64,000 nucleotides of DNA from Candidatus Omnitrophota bacterium. Lineage in GTDB: Bacteria; Omnitrophota; Gorgyraeia; Zapsychrales; Zapsychraceae. Numbering within the stretch: position 1 is the first letter of the stretch; each line of letters begins with the position of its first letter. Of this stretch, positions 43,775 through 53,628 are shown one piece after another. Location of the stretch: NCBI GenBank assembly GCA_020632495.1, contig JACKFL010000006.1:372001-436000 (forward strand), given 5' to 3'. The notes beneath the pieces are model-generated. The model had not been told where the DNA came from, searched no databases, and saw only the letters and a list, made by a program, of their open reading frames with translations. The position numbers and the translations under genes are program-made.

Positions 43775-44944
43775 GTGAAAGGAAATTACTACTTTACATC
43801 AGAATCCGTCGGCAAGGGGCATCCGGACAAAGTCAGCGATCAAATTTCCGACGCGATCCTCGACCAGTGTCTGTCCAGCGACCCCAAGAGCCGTGTGGCT
43901 TGCGAGACCTTCTGCTGCCACGGTAAAGTCATCGTCGGCGGTGAGATAACCACGAGCTCCCAATTTAATGTCGAGAAAATCGTCAAGGAAGTCTTGCGTG
44001 ACATCGGCTACACCGACAAGAAGTTCGGTTTTGACGCGGACGACTGCGAGATCCTCAACGCCATCAACAAGCAATCCCCGGACATCTCCCAGGGGGTCGA
44101 TACCGGTGGCGCCGGGGACCAGGGGATCATGTTCGGCTATGCCTGCGACGAAACGCCGGAGCTGATGCCGTTGGCCATTACGCTGGCGCACAAGCTGGTG
44201 GCGCGGATCGACGAAGTCCGCCGTTCGGGCGAACTCAGCTATCTCGGGCCGGACTGCAAGAGCCAGGTGACCATCGAGTACGTGGACGGCGAACCCAAGC
44301 GTGTGGACGCTGTGGTCCTGGCCTGCCAGCACACCGAAGAGATTCTCGATGAGACCGGTGAGCGTATCACCGAAAAGTCCCGTCAGGAGATCATCGATAC
44401 TATTGCCAAGCCGATTATCGGTGGCTTGGCCGATGCCAACACTAAATATTACGTGAACGAGACCGGCAAGTTCGTGATCGGCGGACCGCAGGGTGACACC
44501 GGATTGACCGGACGCAAGATCGTGGTCGATACTTACGGCGGCTACGTCGCGCACGGCGGCGGTGCATTTTCCGGAAAGGACTGCACCAAGGTCGACCGTT
44601 CGGCTACTTACATGGCGCGTTATATCACCAAGAACATCGTGGCCGCCAAACTGGCCAAGAAATGCCTGGTCCAGCTCAGCTATGCCATCGGCCATCCAGA
44701 GCCGATCAGTGTTTATGTGGACACCTACGGCACCGGTACGATCTCCGACGACCGGCTGTCCGAACTGATCCGCAAACACTTCGATCTGACCCCCAAGGGG
44801 ATCATCGAACAGCTCGACCTGCGCCGTCCGGGCTTCCGCCTGACGGCTGCCTTTGGTCATTTCGGCCGCGACGAGTTTACCTGGGAAAAGACGGACAAGG
44901 CCGCGGAGTTGGAGAAAGACGCCGCGCAGACCGCTTCCCGCTAG
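43775..44944 (+). CDS. metK: S-adenosylmethionine synthetase
   Basis: 389 residues from a GTG start with GGGAGG seven bases upstream. Signatures are YYFTSESVGKGHPDK, DTGGAGDQGIMFGYA, the P-loop-like GGGAFSGKDCTKVDRS, and ISVYVDTYGTG. It makes S-adenosylmethionine from methionine and ATP. No SAM riboswitch fits in the 35-base gap before it. The SAH hydrolase gene follows after 84 bases, giving two steps of the methyl cycle together. Confidence 0.97.
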   Translation: MKGNYYFTSESVGKGHPDKVSDQISDAILDQCLSSDPKSRVACETFCCHGKVIVGGEITTSSQFNVEKIVKEVLRDIGYTDKKFGFDADDCEILNAINKQSPDISQGVDTGGAGDQGIMFGYACDETPELMPLAITLAHKLVARIDEVRRSGELSYLGPDCKSQVTIEYVDGEPKRVDAVVLACQHTEEILDETGERITEKSRQEIIDTIAKPIIGGLADANTKYYVNETGKFVIGGPQGDTGLTGRKIVVDTYGGYVAHGGGAFSGKDCTKVDRSATYMARYITKNIVAAKLAKKCLVQLSYAIGHPEPISVYVDTYGTGTISDDRLSELIRKHFDLTPKGIIEQLDLRRPGFRLTAAFGHFGRDEFTWEKTDKAAELEKDAAQTASR

Positions 44945-45028
44945 TCTCGGCCATACCCGGACAGCTACCGGAACGACAACATAGAAGAAGATTGTTTTGG
45001 AATTGTGATCAACAAAAGCGAGGACTTT

Positions 45029-46336
<1,308 letters not shown>

Positions 46337-46345
46337 TCCGGATCC

Positions 46346-47320
46346 ATGACTGACAAGAAGGTTAAAAAAATCGGTCTGTTGACCTCCGGAGGAGACGGTC
46401 CGGGCATGAACGCGGCCATCCGGGCGGTGGTCCGGTGCGCCCTCAGCCACGGAATCGCCGTCGACGGAATTATGCGGGGGTATCAGGGGATCCTCAACGA
46501 GGAAATCATCCCGCTGAGCCATCGCTCGGTGTCGAACATCATCAACCGCGGCGGGACCATTCTCAAGACGGCGCGCTCCAAGGAATTCGGCACGCCGGAA
46601 GGCAAGACCAAGGCGGTCAAGATCCTCAAGCAGCACAAGATTGAATGCCTGGTCGTGATCGGCGGGGACGGCAGTTACCGGGGAGCGACCACGCTCTTTG
46701 AAGAGCACGGTTTTCCGACGATCGGCCTGCCGGGGACCATCGACAACGACCTGTACGGCACCGATCAGACCATCGGCTGTCACACGGCGGTCAATACGGC
46801 GCTGGAGGCGATTGATAAGGTGCGCGATACCGCGCACAGTATGGAACGGATCTTTATCATTGAGGTGATGGGCAATAAATCCGGTTACATCGCCGCCGAG
46901 GTGGCGTTGGGGGCTGGGGCTGAAGACGTTATCGTACCGGAACGCCGCTTCGACTATGAAGCCATGTGTACGCGGATCCGGGAAGGTTACAAACGCGGCA
47001 AGATCAGCTGGATGATCGTGGTCGCCGAAGGCGCCGGCAAGGCGCACGAGATCGCCAGTACCGTTACGACCATGACCGGGCTCGAATCCCGGTTCGTCGT
47101 CCTCGGCCACGTGCAGCGCGGCGGCGATCCAACAGGCCGCGACCGGATTCTCGGGACCCGCCTCGGCGCGGCGGCCGTGAATCTGATCGTGCGCGGTGAG
47201 TTCGGCAAGGCGGTCGGCGTTCTGCAGGACGAGATCAACATCATTCCGCTGCGCGACGCGACGCATAAAGAATTTAAACATTTGGACGAATACCGGAATC
47301 TGGTCAAAATACTGACCTGA
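46346..47320 (+). CDS. pfkA: ATP-dependent 6-phosphofructokinase
   Basis: 324 residues. GLLTSGGDGPGMNAAIR is the N-terminal nucleotide loop. GGDGSYRGA and LPGTIDND carry glycine at the two positions (104 and 124 in E. coli numbering) that mark ATP-dependent rather than pyrophosphate-dependent enzymes. VMGNKSGYIA and VLGHVQRGGDPT.RD complete the family. It commits fructose-6-phosphate to glycolysis. It starts nine bases after ahcY. Confidence 0.94.
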   Translation: MTDKKVKKIGLLTSGGDGPGMNAAIRAVVRCALSHGIAVDGIMRGYQGILNEEIIPLSHRSVSNIINRGGTILKTARSKEFGTPEGKTKAVKILKQHKIECLVVIGGDGSYRGATTLFEEHGFPTIGLPGTIDNDLYGTDQTIGCHTAVNTALEAIDKVRDTAHSMERIFIIEVMGNKSGYIAAEVALGAGAEDVIVPERRFDYEAMCTRIREGYKRGKISWMIVVAEGAGKAHEIASTVTTMTGLESRFVVLGHVQRGGDPTGRDRILGTRLGAAAVNLIVRGEFGKAVGVLQDEINIIPLRDATHKEFKHLDEYRNLVKILT

Positions 47321-47355
47321 TATCCCCAAGAGAACAATTGAGAAAGGGTAGGATC

Positions 47356-48348
47356 ATGGCGAAAATTTATTATGACAAAGACGCGGACCTGAAGAGTTAC
47401 GATGGACGTAAAATCGCTATCGTCGGATACGGCATACAAGGACGCGGCCAGGCCCTCAGCCTGCGCGACAGCGGCCTCGACGTCATCGTCGCCCAGCGCA
47501 AGGGCGGAGTCAACTACGACAAGGCCGTGGCCGACGGGTTTCAACCGGTCAGCGCCGAGGAAGCCGCCCAGCAGGCCGATGTGATCATGCTCCTGACCCA
47601 GGACCACCTGCAAGCGGACATTTATGAAAAGTCATTAAAACCGCATATGGGTAAGGGCAAATCGCTGGCCTTTTCCCACGGTTTCAATATCCACTTCGGA
47701 TTCATCAAACCGCACAAGGATATCGACGTGTGGATGATCGCGCCGAAGGGTCCGGGCGCCTTGGTGCGCCGTCAATTCGAAGAAGGCAAGGGAGTGCCGT
47801 GCCTGGTGGCGATCCATCAGGACGCTTCCAAGAACGCGCTGAAAGACGCGCTGGCCTATGCCAAGGGCATCGGCGGCGGCCGCGCCGGTATCTTCAAGAC
47901 CAGTTTCAAGGAAGAAACCGAGACTGATCTGTTCGGCGAACAAGCCGTTCTGTGCGGCGGCTGCAGCGAGCTGATCAAGTCCGGCTTCGAGACGCTGGTT
48001 GAGGCGGGATACGCCCCGGAAATGGCGTACTTCGAGTGCCTGCATGAAATGAAGCTGATCGTCGACTTGATGTATGAAGGCGGCATTACCGGTATGCGTG
48101 AGCGCGTGTCGGATACCGCGGAGTACGGCGACTTCAGCCGCGGCCCGCGTGTGGTCAACGAGCGCACCAAGAAAGAGATGCAAAAGATCCTGAAGGAAAT
48201 CCAGTCCGGAAAATTCGCCCGCGAATGGATGAAGGAAAATAAAGACGGCCGCCCGCATATGAAACAGTACCGCGCGGACGCCAAGAAACACCAAATCGAA
48301 AAAGTCGGTCTAAAGCTACGGGATATGATGTCTTGGATGAAGAAGTAA
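47356..48348 (+). CDS. ilvC: Ketol-acid reductoisomerase
   Basis: 330 residues from ATG 47356; a TTG at 47338 is in frame but is less likely. The Rossmann part reads VGYGIQGRGQALSLRDSG, then SHGFNIHFG. The conserved C-terminal catalytic part is ETDLFGEQAVLCGG with CLHEMKLIVDLMYEGG. It is the short class I enzyme, converting acetolactate-type ketol acids to dihydroxy acids for valine, leucine and isoleucine. A clean intrinsic terminator follows. Confidence 0.95.
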   Translation: MAKIYYDKDADLKSYDGRKIAIVGYGIQGRGQALSLRDSGLDVIVAQRKGGVNYDKAVADGFQPVSAEEAAQQADVIMLLTQDHLQADIYEKSLKPHMGKGKSLAFSHGFNIHFGFIKPHKDIDVWMIAPKGPGALVRRQFEEGKGVPCLVAIHQDASKNALKDALAYAKGIGGGRAGIFKTSFKEETETDLFGEQAVLCGGCSELIKSGFETLVEAGYAPEMAYFECLHEMKLIVDLMYEGGITGMRERVSDTAEYGDFSRGPRVVNERTKKEMQKILKEIQSGKFAREWMKENKDGRPHMKQYRADAKKHQIEKVGLKLRDMMSWMKK

Positions 48349-48370
48349 CCATTAAGGGTATTTGATCAAC

Positions 48371-48401
48371 AAAGGGCGAGGGCAAATACCTCGCCCTTTT
48401 T
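48371..48401 (+). terminator. Intrinsic terminator after ilvC
   Basis: AAAGGGCGAGG (48371-48381) pairs with CCTCGCCCTTT (48389-48399), an 11-bp stem with a seven-base loop, running into TT at 48400-48401. It separates ilvC from leuA, which starts 19 bases further on, and may double as a leader element for leuA. Confidence 0.85.
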
Positions 48402-48419
48402 ACATTGAGGTGACAGACA

Positions 48420-49952
48420 ATGGCAGACAAAGACAAAGTATTCATATTCGACACGACGTTGCGTGACGGGGAACAAGCCCCCGGCGCCAGTATGAACGCC
48501 CAGGAAAAGCTGGACATCGCCTACTCCCTGGAACGGTTGGGTGTGGACATCATCGAGGCCGGATTCCCGGTGATCTCCAAAGGCGATTTCGATTCGGTCA
48601 AGATGGTCTCCGAACACATCAAGGGATCCACGGTCTGCGGCCTGGCGCGCTGCATGAAGAAAGATATCGACGCGGCCAAGGACGCCCTGGCCGACGCCAA
48701 ACGCAAACGCATCCACGTGTTTCTGGCCACGTCCAAGATCCACATGGAGCACAAATTGAAGAAGAGCCAGGACGAGATCCTGCAGATGGCGGTCGACTCG
48801 GTCAAGTACGCCAAGAAGTTCGTCGAGGACATCGAATTCTCACCCGAGGACGCCTCACGCTCGGACCGTGATTTCATCTTCCGGGTCCTGGAAGAGGTCA
48901 TCAAGGTCGGGGCGACCACCGTCAACATTCCCGACACCGTCGGCTACGGTGTTCCCGACGAATATGGCGACCTGATCGCGGCGATCAAGAACACGGTGCC
49001 CAACATCGGCGAGGCGATCATCTCTACGCACTGTCATGATGATCTGGGATTGGCCGTGGCCAACTCACTCGACGCGGTCCACAAGGGCGCGCGTCAGGTG
49101 GAGTGCACCATCAACGGGATCGGCGAGCGCGCCGGCAATGCCTCGATGGAGGAGATTGTTATGGCACTGCGCACGCGCAAGGATTTTTACCGCCTGAGCA
49201 CCGATATCCGCACACAGGAATTCCTGCGCGCCTCGCATCTGGTCAGCAAATACACCGGTTTTGCCGTCGCGCCCAACAAGGCTATCGTCGGGAGCAATGC
49301 CTTCCGGCACGAGGCCGGCATTCATCAGGATGGGATCTTGAAAGAACGCTCCACCTATGAGATCATGAAACCCGAGGATGTCGGATACGTCGGCACCGGT
49401 TTGGTCCTGGGCAAGCATTCGGGACGCCACGCCTTTAAAGACCGGCTGACCGTGTTGGGAGTCACGCTGCGTGACGAAGACCTGGACAAGGCCTTCGAAC
49501 GCTTCAAGGCGGTCGCCGACAAGAAAAAGGAAGTTTTCGACGAAGACCTGATCGCCATCGTCGACGACGAGGTCCGCGCCGTGAATGTGGTGTGGCGTAT
49601 CGACCGGCTGGCTTCGCAAAGCGGCACCAATATCAAACCGATGGTGACCGTGGCCCTGGTCAAGGACGGCGAGGCCCGCGAACGCAGTTCCAGCGGAGAC
49701 GGGCCGATCGATGCCTGCTACAAGGCCATCGACGCGATCACCGGGATTAAAGGCGAGCTGCTGGATTATTCGATCCACTCGGTGACCCGCGGTAAGGACG
49801 CCTTGGGCGAGGTCACCGTGAAGGTCAAATTCAAGGGCAACACCATCATCGCCAAAGGCGCCAGCACCGATATCCTGGAGGCCTCGGGCAAGGCCTACAT
49901 CAATGCCCTGAACAAATTGATCGCCCAGGAATCGGCAAAGAAGAAAGCGTAA
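48420..49952 (+). CDS. leuA: 2-isopropylmalate synthase
   Basis: 510 residues, full length. The catalytic HMGL-like TIM barrel has FDTTLRDGEQAPGASM, IEAGFPV, STHCHDDLGLAVAN and the ECTINGIGERAGNASMEE region. GIHQDGILKERSTYEIM and LGKHSGRHAFKDRL mark LeuA, and the C-terminal regulatory domain (about 390-505) is present, so leucine feedback is likely. It starts leucine synthesis from ketoisovalerate and acetyl-CoA. It is separated from ilvC by the terminator. Confidence 0.95.
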   Translation: MADKDKVFIFDTTLRDGEQAPGASMNAQEKLDIAYSLERLGVDIIEAGFPVISKGDFDSVKMVSEHIKGSTVCGLARCMKKDIDAAKDALADAKRKRIHVFLATSKIHMEHKLKKSQDEILQMAVDSVKYAKKFVEDIEFSPEDASRSDRDFIFRVLEEVIKVGATTVNIPDTVGYGVPDEYGDLIAAIKNTVPNIGEAIISTHCHDDLGLAVANSLDAVHKGARQVECTINGIGERAGNASMEEIVMALRTRKDFYRLSTDIRTQEFLRASHLVSKYTGFAVAPNKAIVGSNAFRHEAGIHQDGILKERSTYEIMKPEDVGYVGTGLVLGKHSGRHAFKDRLTVLGVTLRDEDLDKAFERFKAVADKKKEVFDEDLIAIVDDEVRAVNVVWRIDRLASQSGTNIKPMVTVALVKDGEARERSSSGDGPIDACYKAIDAITGIKGELLDYSIHSVTRGKDALGEVTVKVKFKGNTIIAKGASTDILEASGKAYINALNKLIAQESAKKKA

Positions 49953-49955
49953 GGA

Positions 49956-50828
49956 ATGTCAGAGGCCGCCAAAGCACTGTACGGAATCATCGGAAATCCC
50001 GTGGCCCACAGCTTGTCACCGGTGATGCACAATACCGCCTTTGAGATGCTGGACGTCGACGCGGAATACACCCTGTTTCCGCTCGAAGCGGACGAGGTCA
50101 AACCGTTCTTCGACCGGCTGCATGAAGCGGGTTCACCGATCTTCGGTGTAAACGTCACCGTTCCCTACAAGGAAAAGGTCATCGACTACATCGACATCAT
50201 GTCGCCGCTCGCCCAGAAACTGGGTGCGGTCAACACGATCGTCATCTCCAAAGACCGAAAGCTTACCGGCTATAACACCGACGCGCCGGGTTTTCTGACG
50301 CATCTCGGCCAGCTCGGTTTCAAGACCGAGGGCAAACGCGTCGCCATCCTTGGCGCGGGCGGCTCGTGCCGCGCCATTCTGGGGACGCTGTGCATGATTC
50401 CGGAACGGCCCGAGGCCATCCGGATTTACAACCGCACCGCCTCGCGGGTTGAGGCCTTGATGGAAGACCTCGGCGAGCGCATCGATTTGAGCATCGTCGA
50501 GCTGGTCCATGACGTCGATGACCTGAACATCGAACTAGCCGATTTGCTGGTCAATACCACATCGGTCGGACTGAAGGAAGAGGACCCGCTGCTGGTCGAC
50601 GAGGACAACCTGCATTCGTCACTGCTTGTTTATGACTTGATCTACCGGCCGGCCAGGACGCAATTGATCCGGGCCGCCGAAGAACGCGGCGCACAGACGG
50701 CCAACGGACTGGACATGTTGTTTTATCAGGGCGTGTTGTCGCTGCAGCACTGGGCCAACATCGAGCTGCCCGAGGAAGTGAAGTCCGCCATGAAGGCGGC
50801 CATCGAAAGGGAACTGGCGCATGATTGA
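49956..50828 (+). CDS. aroE: Shikimate dehydrogenase
   Basis: 290 residues. Substrate-site text GNPVAHSLSPVMHN is followed by NVTVPYKEKVIDY and NTDAPGFLTHL, then the NADP loop ILGAGGSCRAIL and NTTSVGL. It reduces 3-dehydroshikimate to shikimate in aromatic amino acid synthesis. It follows leuA by three bases and overlaps the prepilin peptidase gene by eight bases (ATGATTGA). aroK follows after the peptidase. Confidence 0.93.
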   Translation: MSEAAKALYGIIGNPVAHSLSPVMHNTAFEMLDVDAEYTLFPLEADEVKPFFDRLHEAGSPIFGVNVTVPYKEKVIDYIDIMSPLAQKLGAVNTIVISKDRKLTGYNTDAPGFLTHLGQLGFKTEGKRVAILGAGGSCRAILGTLCMIPERPEAIRIYNRTASRVEALMEDLGERIDLSIVELVHDVDDLNIELADLLVNTTSVGLKEEDPLLVDEDNLHSSLLVYDLIYRPARTQLIRAAEERGAQTANGLDMLFYQGVLSLQHWANIELPEEVKSAMKAAIERELAHD

Positions 50829-51855
50829 ATCCCCGGTCATTGCCTTCCTGTTTTTTATCTTCGGCATCTGCATCGGAAGTTTCCTCAACGTCTGCATCGT
50901 CCGCTGGCCGCATGAAGAATCGGTCGTCAAACCCGGCTCGCACTGCCGGTCCTGCAAGAAACCCATCGCCTGGCACGATAACATTCCCGTACTCAGTTAC
51001 ATCCTCCTCGGCGGCAAGTGCCGGTATTGTCACGCCAAGTATTCACCGCGCTACGCCTTCATTGAATTCTTTACGGGGGTGGCCTTTGTGCTGTTTTACG
51101 CGCATTACGGCCTGGATCCGCTGTTGGTCCCGTATCTCTTTATGCTGTGCTGTTTCATCATTGCCACGATGGTCGACTTCGGCCACCGGATTATTCCGGA
51201 TGAAGTCAGCGTCGGCGGGCTGGCCTTCGGGCTCGTGTTCAGTGCGGTGCTGCCGGCGATGCACCAGCTCGACTTCGGGACACTCAACGCCGGGCGTTGG
51301 GTGATGCGCATCCTGGTGGCCACGGTGATTGTGGCGCACCTGGGCGAAATCCTGCTGGCGCGGCTGAGGCCGGCCGCGAAGGACGACGGGGAGGAGGACG
51401 AACCGTTCGAATGGCTGCCGTGGTTGATCGTGCTCGGCGCGATGGTCTTAGATCTGATCATGGATTACGGTATCGACGCCGTCGAAGCGGCCGTGCCCGC
51501 GGGCTGGGTCCCGCATCTCTTAAGTCTCGACGCCGCCTGCATCGGGTTCGTGGTCGGCGGCGGGTCGATTTATGCCATGGGTGTGCTCGGTGATTTTCTC
51601 TTCCGCAAGGATTCGATGGGGGGAGGGGACGTAAAACTCCTGGCCATGGTCGGCGCCTTCCTCGGCTGGAAGGCCTCGATCCTCGCCTTTTTCATCGCTC
51701 CGTTCTTCGGCGCCGTCTTCGGCCTGCTGCAGAAGCTCAAGACCAACGACACCACCATCGCCTACGGCCCCTTCCTCGTCCTCGGCTCCCTCATCGCGCT
51801 TTTTTGTGAAGAGCAGATTATCTATCAGATCTTGCATCTCTACGGATTGCGGTAG
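50821..51855 (+). CDS. pilD: Type IV prepilin peptidase / methyltransferase (PilD-like), with an insertion
   Basis: 344 residues, longer than the usual 250-290. The N terminus has FGICIGSFLNVCIVRWP and two CxxC pairs (C42/C45 and C67/C70) of the methyltransferase domain. The two catalytic aspartates appear in DFGHRIIPDE and GGGDVKLLA. Between the two aspartate motifs lies an extra stretch of about 80 residues including an acidic loop (DDGEEDEP) and an added transmembrane helix. The enzyme trims and methylates type IV pilins or pseudopilins, implying a pilus or type II secretion system. The pilin genes are not in the window. Confidence 0.92.
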   Translation: MIESPVIAFLFFIFGICIGSFLNVCIVRWPHEESVVKPGSHCRSCKKPIAWHDNIPVLSYILLGGKCRYCHAKYSPRYAFIEFFTGVAFVLFYAHYGLDPLLVPYLFMLCCFIIATMVDFGHRIIPDEVSVGGLAFGLVFSAVLPAMHQLDFGTLNAGRWVMRILVATVIVAHLGEILLARLRPAAKDDGEEDEPFEWLPWLIVLGAMVLDLIMDYGIDAVEAAVPAGWVPHLLSLDAACIGFVVGGGSIYAMGVLGDFLFRKDSMGGGDVKLLAMVGAFLGWKASILAFFIAPFFGAVFGLLQKLKTNDTTIAYGPFLVLGSLIALFCEEQIIYQILHLYGLR

Positions 51856-51885
51856 GAGAAGTCCGCCGCCGGCCTTTAATTACGG

Positions 51886-51914
51886 TTGACAGGTGATTCA
51901 GGTCTTGTTATCCT
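51886..51914 (+). promoter_or_regulatory. Upstream promoter P1 of aroK
   Basis: TTGACA at 51886-51891 and TATCCT at 51909-51914, 17-base spacer. The -35 box matches the sigma-70 consensus. The predicted transcript begins about 10 bases before the hairpin at 51929. Confidence 0.7.
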
Positions 51915-51928
51915 AAGGCCGTTCCTTT

Positions 51929-51966
51929 CCCCTTGTCGGATACTACTTTCCGGGCAGGGGTTTTTT
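51929..51966 (+). terminator. Terminator-like hairpin in the aroK leader
   Basis: CCCCT..TCGG pairs with CCGG..AGGGG across a two-by-two internal mismatch, with a loop of about 10 bases and TTTTTT at 51961-51966. Placed just downstream of P1 and before aroK, it could end the pilD transcript or attenuate P1. Confidence 0.6.
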
Positions 51967-51989
51967 ATTGATGGTCTGTTGTCCTCAAA

Positions 51990-52018
51990 TTGACACCGAA
52001 AGGACGTTATGCTAGAAT
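51990..52018 (+). promoter_or_regulatory. Promoter P2 overlapping the aroK start
   Basis: TTGACA at 51990-51995 and TAGAAT at 52013-52018, 17-base spacer. The -10 box lies just after the ATG at 52009. Transcripts from P2 would begin near 52025, beside an in-frame ATG at 52024, so they would be leaderless and slightly shorter. Confidence 0.5.
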
Positions 52019-52539
52019 CCGGCATGCTGGATACGCGGAATATAGTATTGACGGGCTTCATGGGAAGCGGTAAATCTATGGTATCAAGAGAGTTAGGTGA
52101 GATTTACCGGCGGGAGGTGCTGTCTACGGACGAGCTGATCGAACAGCGGGAGGGCCTCAGCATCCGCGACATTTTTGAGACCCGCGGCGAGCCGTACTTC
52201 CGTGAGGTCGAGGCAGCCGTAGTGAAAGAAGTCGCTGAGCGCCAAGAGGTTATCATCGACTGCGGGGGCGGGGTGGTGATCGATCCGGCGAATATCACGG
52301 CGCTGCGCCGCACCGGCATCATTTTCTACCTGCACACCTCGGTGGAATCGGTCCTCAAACAGGTCCTCAAGAATCAGAAACGGCCTCTGCTCAACGTCGC
52401 CGACCCTGAGGCCAGGGTCCGTCAGCTCCTGACCGAGCGCGAACCCCTGTACCGCCAAGCGGATTATACCCTGGAGACGGCCGACAATTCAGTCGATGAG
52501 ATCGTCATCAAGATGCGGGAGATCCTCGACCATGACTGA
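52009..52539 (+). CDS. aroK: Shikimate kinase
   Basis: 176 residues from ATG 52009 with AAAGGA upstream; an in-frame ATG at 52024 is the alternative. The P-loop is GFMGSGKSMVSRELG. STDELIEQREGLSIRDIF contains the Asp of the shikimate site, and IDCGGGVV is the glycine-rich substrate loop. The lid region has RPLLN. It phosphorylates shikimate in the chorismate pathway, two steps after aroE's substrate. It overlaps dprA by eight bases (ATGACTGA). Confidence 0.94.
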   Translation: MLESGMLDTRNIVLTGFMGSGKSMVSRELGEIYRREVLSTDELIEQREGLSIRDIFETRGEPYFREVEAAVVKEVAERQEVIIDCGGGVVIDPANITALRRTGIIFYLHTSVESVLKQVLKNQKRPLLNVADPEARVRQLLTEREPLYRQADYTLETADNSVDEIVIKMREILDHD

Positions 52540-53626
52540 ACGCGACGCGCTGATCGCCCTGAACGGGATCGAAGAACTGTCAAACCGCCGTATCCTGCTT
52601 CTGAGGGAGGTCTTCGGCTCGGCCGCCGCCGTATGGCGGGCATCGGAAGGGGAGTTGCAGACCCGCGGCGGGCTCGGTTCCCCGGCCGCGATCGCCTTAA
52701 AGGCCTTTTCGCCGGAGAAATTCCTTGAAAATGAGTATAATGTTATAAATAATAATACTATAATTATTACCATAAGTGAGGAGTCCTATCCGGAGCGGCT
52801 GCGGGAAATCAGCGACGCGCCGGTCGTTCTTTATGTTTACGGGGCAGGAATAGCAGATTTGGGACCGGCGGTCGGCATTGTCGGTTCCCGTCAGGCGTCC
52901 GTTTACGGCCGGAACACAGCCGCCAAGCTGGCCGTCCGGCTGGCGGAACACGGTGTATCGGTGGTCTCGGGCCTGGCCAGAGGAATCGATACGGCCGCCC
53001 ATGAAGGTTGTCTGCGGGCCGCCGGCCGCACCGTGGCGGTGCTGGGTTGCGGCCTGGGTGTAAATTATCCGCGGGAAAACGCGGATCTGCGCGAGCGGAT
53101 TTCCGAACGCGGCGCGGTCGTTTCGGAATTTCCCTGGAACACCCCGCCGCGGCCGTACCACTTTCCGCGGCGCAACCGGATCGTCAGCGGACTGAGCGCT
53201 GGGGTGATCGTGGTCGAAGCTGCCGCCAAAAGCGGCGCGCTGATCACCGCGGACTACGCGCTGGAACAGGGCCGCGATGTGTACGCAGTACCCGCCATGA
53301 TTGATCACCCCAACGCGGCGGGTACCCACAGTTTGATCCGCCAGGGCGCCCAATTGATCACTTCCGCGGACGACGTCCTCGATGATCTCGGCGTCGCAAC
53401 GCCCGGCCGTGAACCGCGCGGCCAGGCACGCCGCAACGCCGCCAGCCCCGCCGGCCTGACCGAGGCCGAAGGCCTGCTGTTCAAGCATATTTCGGATCAA
53501 CCCGTCCACATTGATGATTTGGTCCGGTCCGCGCGGATCGACCTTCCGGCCGCGACGGGACTTTTGCTCAGCATGGAAATCAAAAACTTAATCACCCAAT
53601 TACCCGGAAAGAGATTTAAACGTTAG
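52532..53626 (+). CDS. dprA: DNA processing protein A
   Basis: 364 residues from ATG 52532 overlapping the aroK stop. The Rossmann-like domain has VGIVGSRQASVYG, VVSGLARGIDTAAHEG, VLGCGLGVNYPREN and the FPRRNRIVSGLS stretch. A C-terminal winged-helix-like part (about 310-364) is present. DprA loads RecA onto incoming single-stranded DNA during natural transformation. An unusually AT-rich stretch at about 52725-52777 encodes ENEYNVINNNTIIITISEE near residue 70. topA follows after two bases. Confidence 0.93.
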   Translation: MTERDALIALNGIEELSNRRILLLREVFGSAAAVWRASEGELQTRGGLGSPAAIALKAFSPEKFLENEYNVINNNTIIITISEESYPERLREISDAPVVLYVYGAGIADLGPAVGIVGSRQASVYGRNTAAKLAVRLAEHGVSVVSGLARGIDTAAHEGCLRAAGRTVAVLGCGLGVNYPRENADLRERISERGAVVSEFPWNTPPRPYHFPRRNRIVSGLSAGVIVVEAAAKSGALITADYALEQGRDVYAVPAMIDHPNAAGTHSLIRQGAQLITSADDVLDDLGVATPGREPRGQARRNAASPAGLTEAEGLLFKHISDQPVHIDDLVRSARIDLPAATGLLLSMEIKNLITQLPGKRFKR

Positions 53627-53628
53627 AT

